Positions 34,770-47,893 of a stretch of 64,000 nt of DNA are shown here, in pieces. Both the position numbers and the translations under genes were made by a program. The notes beneath the pieces are model-generated. The model was given only the letters and a program-made list of their open reading frames with translations. It had not been told where the DNA came from and did not search any database. The first letter of the stretch is position 1, and each line of letters starts with the position of its first letter. This stretch comes from Edolisoma coerulescens (lineage: Eukaryota > Chordata > Aves > Passeriformes > Campephagidae), in the NCBI GenBank assembly GCA_013397115.1, contig VWZW01004397.1, positions 317,196 through 381,195 of the forward strand. Reading direction: 5' to 3'.

Positions 34770-36180
34770 CTGTTTTGGATCCAGGCCCTGTCATTCCCAC
34801 CTGCTGGTGATATGGAACCAGGCCAGCAGCCTTTCTTCACACAAGAATATCTAGGCCAAAATTGTCATTCTTGAAATTTTCATTCAATGCCAAAATTGCA
34901 CTTGAAAACAGTTATTTTGTGAATCGTTAGTTGTGCTTTTTCTATTTGAAGATTTTTAGAGCAAAATTGTTGGTGCTACAGCCTGTGGCTTCTAATTTCT
35001 GTATTTTCACTTTAGAAATTCTTTTCCTTAGAGATACCTATATCCCCTTTTTCTTGAAAATTCAAATCCTGTGAAGAATCAGAGGTGAACAAGTCTTTGA
35101 CAGCGGGGGAACTAGAAAACAAAGGGCTCCAGGGGCTGGAAAAGAAAATATTATCTGTGTTTATCTCACAGCTTTGTGTATTTAAGCAGACAGACATGGT
35201 TTATATTTGTGAAAATGCTAAGCTGCTCCTGCTTTGAAGCTGCAGGGCCTTTACTTCTCTTCCTCCGACAAGCTGTGTTAAAAGTTTTAGGTTTATTAAA
35301 AGATATTAAGAGGTGATTTTGGACTGGGACGTGCTGGGGATATGGTGTTGGTGGTGTGTAGACCCATCTGGCTGGAATTTCCTTACCTGGCTGGGCTGAA
35401 AACACTGAGTCCCACCGCCCAGGTGGTCCTTGCAGGGACGGAGAGTGAAAGAGCCCAGCCTGACCCAATCTGTGTCACTTTTGCTATCAGCACCTCCTGG
35501 ATCCAAGGAAATTTTCAGGAGACATCACCAACTGACAGCAGGTCCTGGAGGTGATGCGCAATGGGTGGAACAAAAGGAATGTGACGTGAATATTTGTGTG
35601 GAAGACTTCCAGATCAAGCTGGAAATTGTTTTATTTGTTCTTCTGAAGTACCAAATCTCTGTCTTTTTTGAGTATGAGCTCTGTTTATGTGGTGTGGCAC
35701 AGCATGGCATCCTCAGCAAGGCTGAACCTGGATCAGTTCCTCTGCCCCACCATGGACATGTTCCAATGAACGGATCTGGGCAGAGAAACACAACTTTCTG
35801 CTTTTTCTTCAGCATTCCTGCCCTGGGGCAGCCACAACTCCCTCTTCTCCTGCTGTCTTGGGCTCACTCTTCTTCACATCCAAAGTGTGTCAATGGTAGA
35901 AGTGGGAGCAGAAAGGAGCATAGAAAGAGATTTTGGGTTGTTATTTTTGTTGTGTCTTCTGAAACTCTCGCTCAGTTTTCCCGTGGAAAAGCCCTTTCCT
36001 AAAGAGCCAGCCTTGCACACACAACCTCCAACACGTGATTTGTTCCATACTGGGCTGGTTTGACAAAGAGTCAACAGAAAGATGCATTCACCATTATAAA
36101 TATGCTGATTTCAAGGCCAAATAAAACCAGCAGAGAGTGGGAAACAGGCCCATATCTCACTTTCTACATAGGCTTTGCAG
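34770..36180. other. Gene-free stretch
   Basis: A 190-codon frame (35,430-36,002) is open but has no recognisable domain and sits in unremarkable sequence. No repeat or RNA gene is seen. Confidence 0.35.
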
Positions 36181-36233
36181 TGGCAGGCTCTTGCTGGTTA
36201 CTTGACGGAAGCCATCAACAGGCATCCTCGGAG
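36181..36233 (+). CDS. Weak candidate internal exon (53 nt), unknown protein
   Basis: A plausible acceptor (TTTCTACATAGGCTTTGCAG) precedes 36,181 and a near-consensus donor (CGGAG then GTGAGC) starts at 36,234. Frame 1 encodes WQALAGYLTEAINRHPR and two other bases. The frame needed to continue from the 30,384 exon is also open, encoding AGSCWLLDGSHQQASSE. Two CpGs are retained. The exon is short and two frames are open, so chance remains a serious alternative. Confidence 0.2.
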
Positions 36234-39200
36234 GTGAGCATTTAATGTGGGATTCGTTTCAGCATTTGATTCCGTGGCAATTATTCCTTGAACATTATCA
36301 GTGGAGTGACACTAATGCACTCCGTGTTCTGCTGGTTGCAGAGACTCCACCTGGCTCCCACGGTGCCAAAAAGGGACAAAGGAAGCACTGGAGCAAGAGA
36401 AACCAACTCATAGACAGTTAACATTTATTTATAGGCTGGTGTTTCTGAAACAGATCCTGTCTTTTTCCTTTAGTGGATATATTTTATATATTTATCTCTC
36501 ACGCTTGTGAATTGTGGGACATCTCATGCTGGAAATTCACCTTTTGAGGAGATCAGGGTTGGTAGATGAAACCTGAATCACACTAAAGTGTTTCTCATCT
36601 ACCTCATGTTGCTGAACCTATGAACCCAAGAATGTGCAAACTGTGTTCTCTCCCCAAAAACGTGATCATTATGTTAAATCAGACTCAAGTTTCTGCTTTA
36701 CTATGCAGAACGTAACAACAGAAGAGCCACTAAATTTGTAACAGAATCTTTCTACTCAGGTACATCCACAAAAAAGTAGAGGGTGTGAAAAACTTGCTGG
36801 AAGAATCCTGGAAAGGAAAGGAAGTTGTGGGGATGCTGGATGTAGAAAAGGTGTGACTGGAGGAGAACAGGCTGTCTCTGAAATCACTTTTAGCTGGGAA
36901 GATGGGCAGAGCAGCTGGATTTACCAGTTTGTTTTGAGCAAATTCCTCCACTCACAGGCTACATCTGCTGGAGGTTCACTTGTGCACCGTGAACAGGTTG
37001 TATTTCTCAAAAGAGCAAAGTTGGGTATCAGCTTGAAATTTTGGAGGTTGCCATGGTTGCAATATTTTTATCTTCTCTTCAAGCCATTAAGATTTCGTTG
37101 CCAATTTCAGAACAATCACACCTGAAAAGCAGAACTTTCTTGCTTGTAGGAGTCAGAGGTTTAGAACACACACGTGGAACTGTGCAGATGTTGCAGCCCT
37201 GAGCAAAACTGGTCATGAAATGGGCAAAGAGGGACAATTCTGGGCCAACAAGACATATTTCTTAGAGGGTCCATGAGTCAATATGCAAATGAGATTAGAT
37301 TAGGTTTATAATGTAGGAAAAATGTGGAGCATTCTGTGAACTCTTCAGAGCCCAAGCCTGAGTAGGGAAAGCCACTGAAAAAAAAGTGATTCCAATTAGT
37401 GAAGTCATTAGGTGGAAAATGACTCAGAGAAAGTGTCAGTGGGTTAAGTAGTGAGCTGGCCTCTCTCTTTGGAGAGAGACAGCTCAACCTTCTGGAGCCT
37501 GATCTGCCTCATCCAGCATCAGCATCTTTGCTGAAACTCATCTCCCAGGTCCAAATGTTCCAAGAACAAGGTTTTACTCTTGTGGGATTCAGCTCGAGAC
37601 ACACAGCACAGCACACTCTGTTCTCTTCAGTCAGAGCCAACTCTGGTCACATCCTCTAAAGAGCCTGGAGTTAATTGCACAGTCTCTGCAGACATGAGTC
37701 CTGATTTATCTGCTTGGGTGAAGTTTTGTTTACCCCATAAATCAAAATCTTTAAGTGAAGAACCCGAGCTGGCTCTTGGAGGGAAGGAGTAGGCAGGAGC
37801 AGGGACTCGAGTGAGATGCTTCTCCTTGGCATAGCAGCCCTGTCCTGCCTGCAGGAACTCAGGCTGTGCCCTGAGCAGGGTGGAAACCTTTCCAGGGCCT
37901 CTGTAAAGAGAAAAATTTCCTTTCAGCGCTGTCTGGGACACCTCAGCCATGTTCTGGGTCTTGTGCAGCTGAGATGTTTTTGCTCAGTCGGGGAGGACCG
38001 CTCCTGTCTGAGAACTTTCTGCCAAAAGGGGTTGTGAGAGCTGTGCTAAGACAGAGTAACTGGAAAAACTTGGGAAATTGGAAGTGAAAACACTCATCCT
38101 TTAACACGGCAGTAGGGAAACAAACCCACCCTGGCTGTGGTGCTAAATGTGGGTGCCTCCTCCATGGGGTGGAATTAAACCCCACCTTTGTTCTGGAGCA
38201 GAGGAATCACACACACACACACACACACACACATGTGCCTTTTCACTGGGATGGATTTTTACCTGGAATCTCTATCTGTGCTTTTATTAACATTCAGGAT
38301 ACTTCAGGATACTTCAGGTATCTTTTTTTTGATCAGCTCCCCATTCAACCAAGACCTGTGAGGCTGAGATGTGAGACCTTCATGCCTGGGGTGTTTGCAC
38401 ATGGTTTTTTAACTGTTGTTACATTTCTGGCTTTCTTTTTCTCCTCTCTCTCTCCTTCCTCCTCCCCCTGAAGCCCAGTTATCCAGCAGTTAAGGTAAAC
38501 CTTTTGATTTAGCCACTAGAAATCCCTTATCTGTCTCGCTGCCATTTTACGATGCTTGTTTACACCAGAACTCAGCAAAATAGAGCCACAAATCACTGTC
38601 TGAACAGAAAATAACCCTGAACCTTTCAAACCACAGCTCCATCCACTTTAAACCATCACTGTTTTAGGAGCTGGACGCCTTCCAAAAAGAGTTGATGTGT
38701 GTCTCCTTTCGACTCTCCATGAGGATATGGGAAGTTTTTCAGGGTTTAATCCCAAGAAAACCCTGATGCAAAGCTTATATCGACATCCCTCCAAAAGTGG
38801 GAGTCCTCATGAGCTCTTCCCTGGAGCTCCTGGATTCTGCCAGCTCATGAGCTTTGCTGTCTGATCCCTTGTTCCTGTGGAGTGCACTCATCACGTTGAA
38901 TCAATATCTCAGAGAGAAAGGAGGTCTCGGGGTTAAACAAGGTCCCAACAAACTGAACGCGTTAAAAATGCAAAGTCTGGAGCTTCAGTCTCAGCTGAGG
39001 CTCCAAAGGGAAGCAAATGTCAGGACTTGGAACTTCAGATGAAACAAGTGGAAGGTTTTTTTTTGGCAAGCAGGCCAAGAGGTTTATCCTTTCTCAGGAG
39101 CTCTCAGTTCATCCTCAGTGTACAGTGACTTTTTATTAATAAATTAAGTGGCTACAAATACGTAAATAATTGCGGTGAGGTCTGCAGGCCACACAGAGGC

Positions 39201-42108
39201 AAAGCCCCCTTTTCAGAGAGACAAGGGAAGAGAGTTTCTGAGAGATGTTTTAATGCAGTGTCCTCAGCAATTTCATCCAAGCACAACACAGAAGGACAGA
39301 TTCCTTCAGTCAGGGTGGAAATGTTGGGCAGGAAGCCAATAATTTTCTATTTCTCACATTAATACCGCCTAGATTTAACTTCAGAGCGCTTTTGTCATCA
39401 GCCACTGATCTCTCTGAGGTGACACACAGGTGACACAGGTTTGTCCTGTCTATCAGAGGTGTTTGCTGCCAGGTATCTTCCATATCCCAGGGACACAACA
39501 ACTTTGTGCTGTAGCTGTGCAACAGGGACATGGCATCCCATTGCTGGCACCTCTCAATTCAAAAGCAGCCCAGAGCCAGATAAATGATGGCAATGACTTA
39601 GCCTTGACATTTTCCTTTTCATTTTCCAATCGTGACACATGAGAATGTTTCCGCTGTAACATTTAAGTCAAGTGAAAAGCGCATTGTAAATGTTTTTTTT
39701 TGGAGAAAGACATGATTATTAATTTTTTAAAAGAACAACTTTTCCTGAGGAGACGTGAAGAAGAAATCAGAGAGAAGGTCAGCAGTCCAGATCTGCAAAA
39801 TGGGATATCAGCCTCCCTTGTCCCCTGCCCTTTTGCAATTCCAGCCCTGAGTCCTTGTTAGGAGCCTGGCACAATCCTTGTTCTTCTTTCCTCTAACCCA
39901 GTGATATCACTGCTCCATCAACACCACTTTTGATCTGAGCCCATCCAAGCAGACCACATTTACCACAGAAATGACAATAAAAAAGTAAATAAATCTGTGG
40001 TGGTGCAGGAAACCCTCCATGAGGTAAGAGCGGAGGGAATTGGATCATCCCGTTGCACCAGGGCGTGAGAAGAGAGCCCATGGCCAGGCTGATGGCACAA
40101 ACCTTGTTCTCAGAATCCAGCAGAGCCCTAATTTTATGCATTTTCAACCATGCTTGAGTTTGAAAATAGCCAGGAAAAAACACATGACAAACTGCCTGGG
40201 ACAGAGGTTACACGGACACGAAAACAGCCAAAGGCTTGGACACCCAGGGGCTGTCCTGAAACTCAACCCACCTTCACCTGCCTCCTGTGCTTTGTGTTTT
40301 CCTGGATTTGCTGGCCTGGAGGAACCCCATTTTCCCTCAGGATTCAGTTCCAAGCCCTGTTTGTGCTTCCAGAGCAGTCCAAAGAAGAGTGAGTGGCCTT
40401 GGTGTGCTGTCGTCACACTGAACTGTTGAAATCTCTGCTGCCAGTGTTTGAATTTGAGCTGCTGTGCAAGCTGAGGATTTAACTTATGGTCCCAGAGATA
40501 AATTACACTCTCAGGCTGTGACAGGACTCCAGGGAGGACATCTCTACACTGGGGCTTTTTGTACCTGTGGGAGTGATTGAATAGATAGAGGCCCCAAAAT
40601 GACGGGTAAGTATTGAGGATAAATGGATGTAATAAAGCATAATTGCCCTAAATCACCTGCCTGGAGTTCCTGAAGGAGAGGAGAGAACAAACAGCAGTAA
40701 GACCAGTAATTTCAAGTCCACAGTTTGTCACCTGAGGGACAGAAGTGGTTGGAACAGGCAAGAATGTTCCAGGGGCTGGGCATAATCCTGGCTGGGTTTT
40801 TATAAAGGCAGAACTCACTGTCAGCTCCGATGGACTCGGAGCTGTTTGTCCAGAGATGTTGAGCTAAGGGAGGAGCACAAATAGCTGGAAAGAGCTGAAG
40901 AGAGTTTTCCACGTCCATGCAGGCGTCCATGTCCTTTGGTAGGTGGAGAGGCAGGATGTGTCCCTCAGGGTCCTTTAGCCATGGTCCAGCTGGGGACAGC
41001 GTGGGTGTTTCCATGTCCCAGGGGTTTGGTTTGAGCAGCACCTTCCAGAGCCCTCTCAGGTAATCATTTGGGTTTTTTTTTTTCCCCAGAAGGAAACAGC
41101 TTCAGCTTATTCTGGGAGATGCCATTTGCTCTTAAAAAGTAAGTTGTCTTTCTACATTTTTCAATTAAATAATTATGCAGGCATTTATAATTATAATTCA
41201 CTGGGATTGCTGACAGCCAATTCCCCCTCCCACCCCGGGTCAAAGTCTCAGCCCTGTGCTAAGGAGGTGTGCAAGTGTGAGCATTTTCAGGAGTCACAAC
41301 ATGAGATTTAAATAAAGGATAAGCCCTGTGCTGGCCTTTTGCACAGAGGGATATTCCAGCAGCTGACTCCTGCACTGAATTCATTCCCTGCTGCTCAGGA
41401 TCTGTCATTCCTCATCAAACTCACGGGGTTTCTGCTTTGCTTAGGCTCACACAGACCTTCCAAGGCAGTTGCACAAAAGCACCTTCAGTTTGCCACACAA
41501 AATCCCTGAGCAAATACTTCTCTATTTATGAAATATTTCTGCAAATAAGGTTTAACATCTCAATTCTTTCCTCCTTTCCAAAGAAACCCAGGTATCAAAG
41601 GAAGCCTGCAAGTTTTTAGTGGGAAGAAATACAGGTTCCTTATGTTCTAGTGGTGCCACAGGATGATAAACATGGACCTCTTCCATCTATAAACTGCTTC
41701 TTTTTTTAAAGTTTAATGCACTGGTGATGATGGGGCTTAGGACAGGACTTCTCTTTCCACTTCTGTGGGCCAAGGATGTCACTGCTGGACCAATTTAAGA
41801 GGTTTTTCTGTGTGTCCCATCCTCTCTCTGCCCTCAGCTCTGAGGTCCCACCCTGGCACCGTGGAGGCTCTTGGTGAGCTGCTTCACAGGGTTAAAGCAG
41901 GGGAAATTATCCTCCTTCTCAAGGAAAGTGATCAGTGTCCTGTTCCTAATTAATGCCCTAAATTTACGTCTCTTTACCAGTGTAAAGGAAAGGGTGGAAG
42001 CGTAGAAGTGTGCATGTAGGATGGGAAGTGTAACAGGAAAATATGTCTTTCAAGAGCAGCTGAAAATTATATTGTCTTAACAGCAAATTTAAATCTCCTT
42101 GAATATAC
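36234..42108. other. Gene-free stretch
   Basis: Ordinary intron-like or intergenic DNA. It contains the (AC)n tract listed separately and a small 10-bp triplication (CAGGATACTT) near 38,297-38,322. No supported gene. Confidence 0.4.
38208..38233. repeat. (AC)n dinucleotide microsatellite
   Basis: About 13 uninterrupted CA dinucleotides. Confidence 0.9.
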
Positions 42109-42153
42109 AATAATAACAATAACTATTACTATTACTATTATTATTATTATTAT

Positions 42154-42185
<32 letters not shown>

Positions 42186-42186
42186 C
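42109..42186. repeat. Compound trinucleotide microsatellite: AAT/ACT grading into ATT then AGT
   Basis: The tract passes through blocks of ATA/ACA-type triplets, then ACT, then ATT (about seven units), then AGT (about ten units), all in one 3-bp phase. This indicates successive point mutations, each amplified by slippage. Confidence 0.93.
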
Positions 42187-43689
42187 AGCATTAAATGTTA
42201 AATTATTTTAAATTTTTGGCTCATCCATGAGATCTAGATCTGTGTTAGCTAAAATTCCCAGGTGGTTCCTTGTCCAAATATCTGCTCATATCTGAGTCTT
42301 TTGGAAGTCAAACAACCAAAAAGCTCAGGTGAATTAATCTCCCATCCCATATTAACCAGCAGACCTAGTGCAGTGCTCTCAGCTTTAAAAATCTTAGGTC
42401 AAACAGGAAAATAAAGGCTGTCCCTCCTGCAAAGAATGTAGGAGATATAAACACCAGCTGTGGATTATAAACACAGGGAAGTCAAACAGGGGACAACACG
42501 GAAAGCAGAGAAATGAATGATGTTGCTGGAATCTGATGGAAGAGCTGCCTGACAAAAATAGGGGTAAAAAAAAGAGATTTATTCAAATCAGTAAATTTTT
42601 AGAGCCATTTCACAGTCAGTGTTGTCTTCATGCTTCATCCTGTGAGCTCCTGACGTAAGGAATCGTGTGGCAGAGCACTGGTGTGTGCTCATAAATGACT
42701 GGAAATACAAATATATACATGTCTCTGCAGGAGCATTCAAGGAAGAACAATTAAATAGATCTTAATTTAGAGACTGCCTTCACCGGTCTAATTCTGGTGA
42801 GTAACAAAATCCAATTGAAATTTAATCAGCAGATTAAGCATTGCTAGCATTTGAGAGTTAATTAGGGTAATAATTACTGAAGAAACGGATTTGCTTCATG
42901 GAGGAGAAGTTGCTATGGTGTTGCCATATATGTTTGACACAGGAATTAAAACCCATCCCCTGGTGCTGACAGAATGGCCATGGATGAGGGGAAGGTTCAA
43001 TGGGCAAAGCAGCAGAACATGGGAGCAATTCCAGCACCACCCCAACTCTGCTGTTCCATCCTTCCAGAGGTTTTTCCTCTTCAAATCAGTCCCAGGTGCT
43101 GATGAGGCCTCAGCCTGCCTGAGAGCTGAGGGTGGAGGATTTAGTTATCCTCTGATTTTGGCTGTCAGGGAGATGTCAGGAGTGGGGATGAGGAGGTTTG
43201 GTAGGGAGGAAGAAAAAAGTCTTCAGAAGGAGACGGCAGCACTAAGGTCTGGTCACTCACTCGTGGAGGTGAACGTTCAAGGGAGACTCTGGAGAACCTA
43301 ACTGAGGCTGGATAACTTTTGTCTCTTGTGTCAAAAATGATCTGGAATCAATTTTGGACCAGATTAGATTTTAAATAGAAATTAACAGCAGGCAGTGATG
43401 AGGAGATGTCTGAGAGAAAGGCTGACACAAACCCGGTATATTTGAGAGCACTGAGAAGCCAAAGAGGATTTAAAGGAAAGGGGAGTGGGCAGGGATCTCC
43501 CTGAGATCAGCCTGTAGGGCTGGGCACTGCCTTGGAGCACAGGAAGCTGAGTTTGTCAGGAGATGGAGGATGGATGGGGAGGCTGGCAGGAGCAGGGGCT
43601 TATTTATATTTAATTGCACCGAGACATCAGAGGCTCAGTGGGGAATCAGCAGGGGCCATAGTGACAGGGGTGGGAGAGTGTTTATGAGA
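42187..43689. other. Gene-free stretch
   Basis: No gene, RNA or transposon recognised. Frames of up to 136 codons near 42,891-43,301 lack domain character. Confidence 0.35.
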
Positions 43690-43975
43690 GCTTGTAGTGA
43701 CAGGAGTAGAGGGAATGGCTTCAAAGTGAAACAGAGGAGGTTTAGATGGGATATTGGGAAGGAATTCCTCCCTGTGAGGGGGGGGAGGCCCTGGCACAGG
43801 GTGCCCAGAGAAGCTGTGGCTGCCCCTGGATCCCTGGCAGTGCCCAAGGCCAGGTTGGACACTGGGGCTTGGAGCAGCCTGGGACAGTGGAAGGTGTCCC
43901 TGCCCATGGCATGGGCTGGAATGAGATGATCTTTGAGGTCCCTTCCAACCCAAACCTTTCTGGGATCCTGTGACA
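43690..43975 (+). mobile_element. CR1 LINE, 5'-truncated 3' end, sense orientation
   Basis: It begins near CTTGTAGTGACAGGAGTAG and runs through AATGGCTTCAAAGTGAAAC, GGTTTAGATGGGATATTGGG, GCCCAGAGAAGCTGTGGC, GGAAGGTGTCCCTGCCCATG and GAGGTCCCTTCCAACCC to a decayed terminal octamer (TTTCTGGGATCCTGTGA). This is the sense strand of an avian CR1 tail. It is the least eroded CR1 copy in the window. Open frames of over 100 codons on both strands come from the repeat. Confidence 0.95.
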
Positions 43976-46900
43976 TTTCCCGTGTGGACAGACCCCACAC
44001 AAACTTTTAGCAGAGCTGGATCTGCTTCACCTTCAACACAACCCCGTTGTTAGAAACAGGGGGAGTAAGCAGGAACATTACAGTCGGAAAAAGGAACAAT
44101 TTCAGCTCAAATCTGCCCCCCAGGTATCTCCACGCTGTGCCTGGAGCTGCTGTGAGGGAAATAAGGAGCTGTAACCAAACTTGTAATTACTCCTCCCTCC
44201 ACCCTCACACTGACTTCTACACCCAAAGCAAGAGAGAAAGAACAGAGAATTTGCGAGGTGAGAACGAGAGACCTCTTTGGTTCTTAGAAGATTTGTCCTG
44301 TTCTGCCTGATTTCATTGCTGTGACATCAGAGAAGGAAGGCTCTCCCCACAGAAGGACTGGACCCAATTTTCCTGTGCAGTTGTTGTAAGATATTTCAAC
44401 AGAGAAACATGGGAGTCTACGATTTGCGAAACTCAAAATTTTTAAGAGGAAATTGTTGATAGCAAGCAAGACAAAATGATTGATTCTTACCACAGTGTCT
44501 AACTTTTAGAATTTTTCTCTGTTTCTTAGCAGTGTCTCAGTAACTTTTAGAATTTTTCTCTGCTGACAACGAGCCCCTATAGGAAATAGCTGCAGCCTCA
44601 GCTGAAGGATTTTATTCCTGGTGTTTACAGAGCATAGCCTGTTGGATGCATATTTGCCACAAATAATTTTTTGCTGTGTCTCTTTTCAAGAGCAACTACA
44701 ATAGCAGATCCTGTGGAAATTCGGAAATGCATAATGCAGTGGCAGAAAATTGAATGGAAAAAGGATTTGTGCTATCAGATCTCGTGGCAATGTGTAGAAG
44801 AACGAATTATATTTTAACAAAATGAAGAATTTATGTAAAATGATAATGTTTTGTGTTTTCATCCTAAGTGTGGAACAAAGTGTGAGACCTTCATGAAATT
44901 TTCATGAAGTTTCTTTTTGCAAGGCCTACGTACACAAACTCAACTGTCAGCTCCAGCTTAAACTTTCTATATCTTTCTTTCATTTATATGAAAGAAAAAT
45001 CTTCATGCAAACTCCTTGTAATGATTCTGATCAAAATGGGGTGGTTTTGTTGCTGTTTTAGTGTCATCTAAATAATAATTAAGTATTTATTCCTATCTAT
45101 TTCTCCCAGTGTTTAAGTGTTGCTGCTGTACAAATTATTCTCAAGGTTGAAAAAACCTAAATCCCCTGAATTAAAGCAGACAGTAAAGCTGTCCAGATCC
45201 CAAATTATTTATAATTTGAGTTGATAAATTATTTATAAGATCAGGACAACAGATGACAAATTCTGGTGGGATAAATTACTTTTCCCCTAATAAACTAGAT
45301 TTTTGAGGAAATAATACACAGAATTAGTTTTCCCATTTATCTCCTGATTCACCAGGCTGGAAGATGAGAACAACCTGTAATTCTGCAGTGCCCCTCTGTT
45401 CCCCTCTGAGGGTGCTGGGACGAGGATGAGGAGGGTTCTGAACCCCCAAAGCAGCAGCACTTCCCTCCCCCAACCCCATCCCCACCCTGTCCCGGCCTCT
45501 CTCCCTGCCCTGGGAATTCTCTCAGCCCATTTGAGCTTTACAACGTCACCCTCTAGTGGAAATCCAGGTGTCTTCTTCCCCCAAATCCATTTCGGATGTA
45601 CAGGAATGCTCTGCTTGATTCAAAAGGTGAGCGAAAGTTGTATGGGGGAGAATAAAATACAGAGAATCGCCGTGGCCGAGGTTTTGTTGTTTATTTCCCT
45701 TTGCCACGCTGTGGGAGCTTGAGGTATTTGGTGAGAATGTGCTGAGAAAGGGAAGAGAAAATACAGGAAGAGCAGAGATGATAGCAAAGGACAGCCTGAA
45801 GAGAAGCACAGAGCATGGCAGCATCACTTCTTAAAGCCAAATTAAACTTCCAGCTGGCTTTCCTAAACAAGAATCCCTGAGCGCAGGTCTGGGGGTCAGC
45901 AGAGGACCTGGAGACCCTTGGTGATCTCAGGATCAGAGCCAGTGTCCCCTCCTCTCCTCTTGCTGGTGGCAGGGGCCAGCATCCCCCAGAGCACAGCAGT
46001 GAAACTTTTAAGAGGTTTTTTTGAGCTCCCACTGAGGAATCAATCCCATGGGATCCAAACCCAGGGCTGGAGGCAAACCCTGCCACTGAACCTAAAGGGA
46101 AGGGAGGGAGAAGGATATAAAAGAGTTGCCGGTGGATTTGAAGCTTCCTTTAATCCTACGTGTTTGGCATAGATTGCTACAGCTAAACTGGGGGACTTTT
46201 CCAGACACAACATCATCTTCCACTCCTTTCCCCGCTGGCTGCTCTGCTAAAGATGTGGAATAGTAAATGAACACACTCCTGGAGAGCTGAGAGTGCTTCT
46301 AAATAAACCTTTCTTCATGAAAAAGCATCCACATATGGATGATTGCTGTCTATTATACATTTCCGTGGATATTCTTTTTTTCTGCTTTGCTTTCAATGAG
46401 TTTTTTTTTCCTGAGCACATCACTCTGTATTGCTGCCCTTCTGACAGAACACTTTGGGGACCTGCTGCTTGAAGATCTGCTCTGTGAGAAGGGAGGAGCT
46501 GCTCTATAAAGGAGCCTTGCACCTGCAGTCTCCTTAAAAGGGTTTTTGCTGTTGTTTGGGGTTGGCGTGTTTGGGCTTTTAAAGAGTTGCTGAGCTTTTT
46601 GAACGTCTTCTCAGCCAGCAGATTGAATGATTTTTCCTCTAAGTGCTGATAAACTGTCAAGGTTCAGGTGAAAAGAACCCAAATTGCTACACTGAGCTGG
46701 GCCAGCTCCAAGGTGTCGGAGTTTGAGAGACACATTTGGGAATGGAGCAAGTGCTGAGCACAGCTCGCTCTCCCTCGGCCAGGACTGGAGCCTGAGCAGC
46801 CGAATAACCACTGCCACCCCCTTTGGGGCAGTGACAAAGGGCCACTCCTGTTTCCTCACACTCACAGGTGCCACCCCATCCCCGGGGCATCCACCCGTGT

Positions 46901-47340
46901 CTCCGGGAAGGGATGGAGCTGGGAATTGGGATGGAAGCTGGCTAGATGGCAGCAGAGCCCCAGGCAGCAGCATCCTCCTGGGGACACCATTCCCGAGGGA
47001 CACAGTTCAGCTGCCAGAGGGAGAAATAACAGGAAAACTGAACAGAACCTGAAATTTGATACTTTGGGGAATGCAAAATACAGGAGCAAGGAATAGCTGG
47101 ATGTGAACTAGTCTGGTTTGATGTAAATTCCCAGCTCTCACCAGGTTATTGGTGACAGCGAGGTGAAGAAGTGGTGTGATAGCAAAGGAAGGAAAACCAA
47201 TGGAAAGTCTGTTTAGAGCAGAAATTACGTTTTATCTGTACTTCTACAAGATGAATCCCATTTAAAATTTTCATGGAAAAGTATATTCATGGATTATATC
47301 CTTGGGCTGACAGCTGTAGACAGGCAAAACACAACCAAAC
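43976..47340. other. Gene-free stretch
   Basis: No gene is seen. There is a small tandem duplication at 44,493-44,562 and a GC-richer, CpG-containing patch at 46,715-47,000. The frames over that patch have no recognisable domain. Confidence 0.35.
44493..44562. repeat. Partial direct tandem repeat
   Basis: CAGTGTCT followed by AACTTTTAGAATTTTTCTCTG occurs twice about 39-41 bp apart. The second copy has a short extra CAGT between the two parts. Confidence 0.8.
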
Positions 47341-47893
47341 TGTTGCAGTTTAACCCCAGGTGGGAGCCCAGCCCCACACAGGCGCTCACTCAGTGTCCCT
47401 GGTGAGACAGGGGAGAGACCTGGTACGGTGGAAGGGAGAAAACCCGTGGGTGGAGACAGAGACAGTGTAATAGGTAATGCAAACTAAACAAGGAATCCAT
47501 TCCCCACTTCCCATGGGCAGGCGGTGCTCAGTTATCCTCAGGAAAGCTGGGCTCCGTCGCGTGTGACGGTGGCTTGGGAAGACAAACGCCCTCACTCCCC
47601 TTCCTCCTCCTTCCCCAGCTTTATCCACGGAGCATGATGTCAGTCTGGGATATCCCTGGGGTCACCTGGGGACAGCTGTCCCAGCTGGGTCCCCTCCCAA
47701 GCCCTCGTGCACCCCCAGCCTCGCTGGTGGGGTGAGTGAGGAGCTGAAAAGGCCCTGGCTCTGTGCGAGCCTGGCTCAGCAATAACCAGACATTCCCTGT
47801 GCTTCCCACACTCTTTCCAGCACAAATCCCAACCACGGCCCTGTACAAGCCTCTGAGAAGAAAATTAAAACTCTTCCAGCCAAAACCAGAGCA
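47341..47893 (-). mobile_element. Solo LTR of an avian endogenous retrovirus, probably class III (ERVL-like)
   Basis: The 553-bp element runs from TGTTGCAG to CAGAGCA and is flanked by a perfect 5-bp duplication, CAAAC (47,336-47,340 and 47,894-47,898). Read on the minus strand it starts TGCTCTGGTTTTGGCTGG and ends in CTGGGGTTAAACTGCAACA, an LTR type I recognise from bird genomes. A degenerate TATA region (GGATAAAGC, about 47,618-47,626) and a CRE-like TGACATCA (47,635-47,642) are in promoter position. No AATAAA or ATTAAA is intact near its 3' end. No internal retroviral genes are attached. A 5-bp duplication is usual for ERVL, but class assignment from this alone is tentative. Confidence 0.93.

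Noticed and set aside
34505..34874. Open frames with periodic Ser-Ile-His-Pro or Met-Asp-Gly-Trp
   Set aside because: Translation of the (ATCC)n tract in every frame.
43570..44002. Several frames of 75-123 codons on both strands
   Set aside because: They derive from the CR1 tail at 43,690-43,975.
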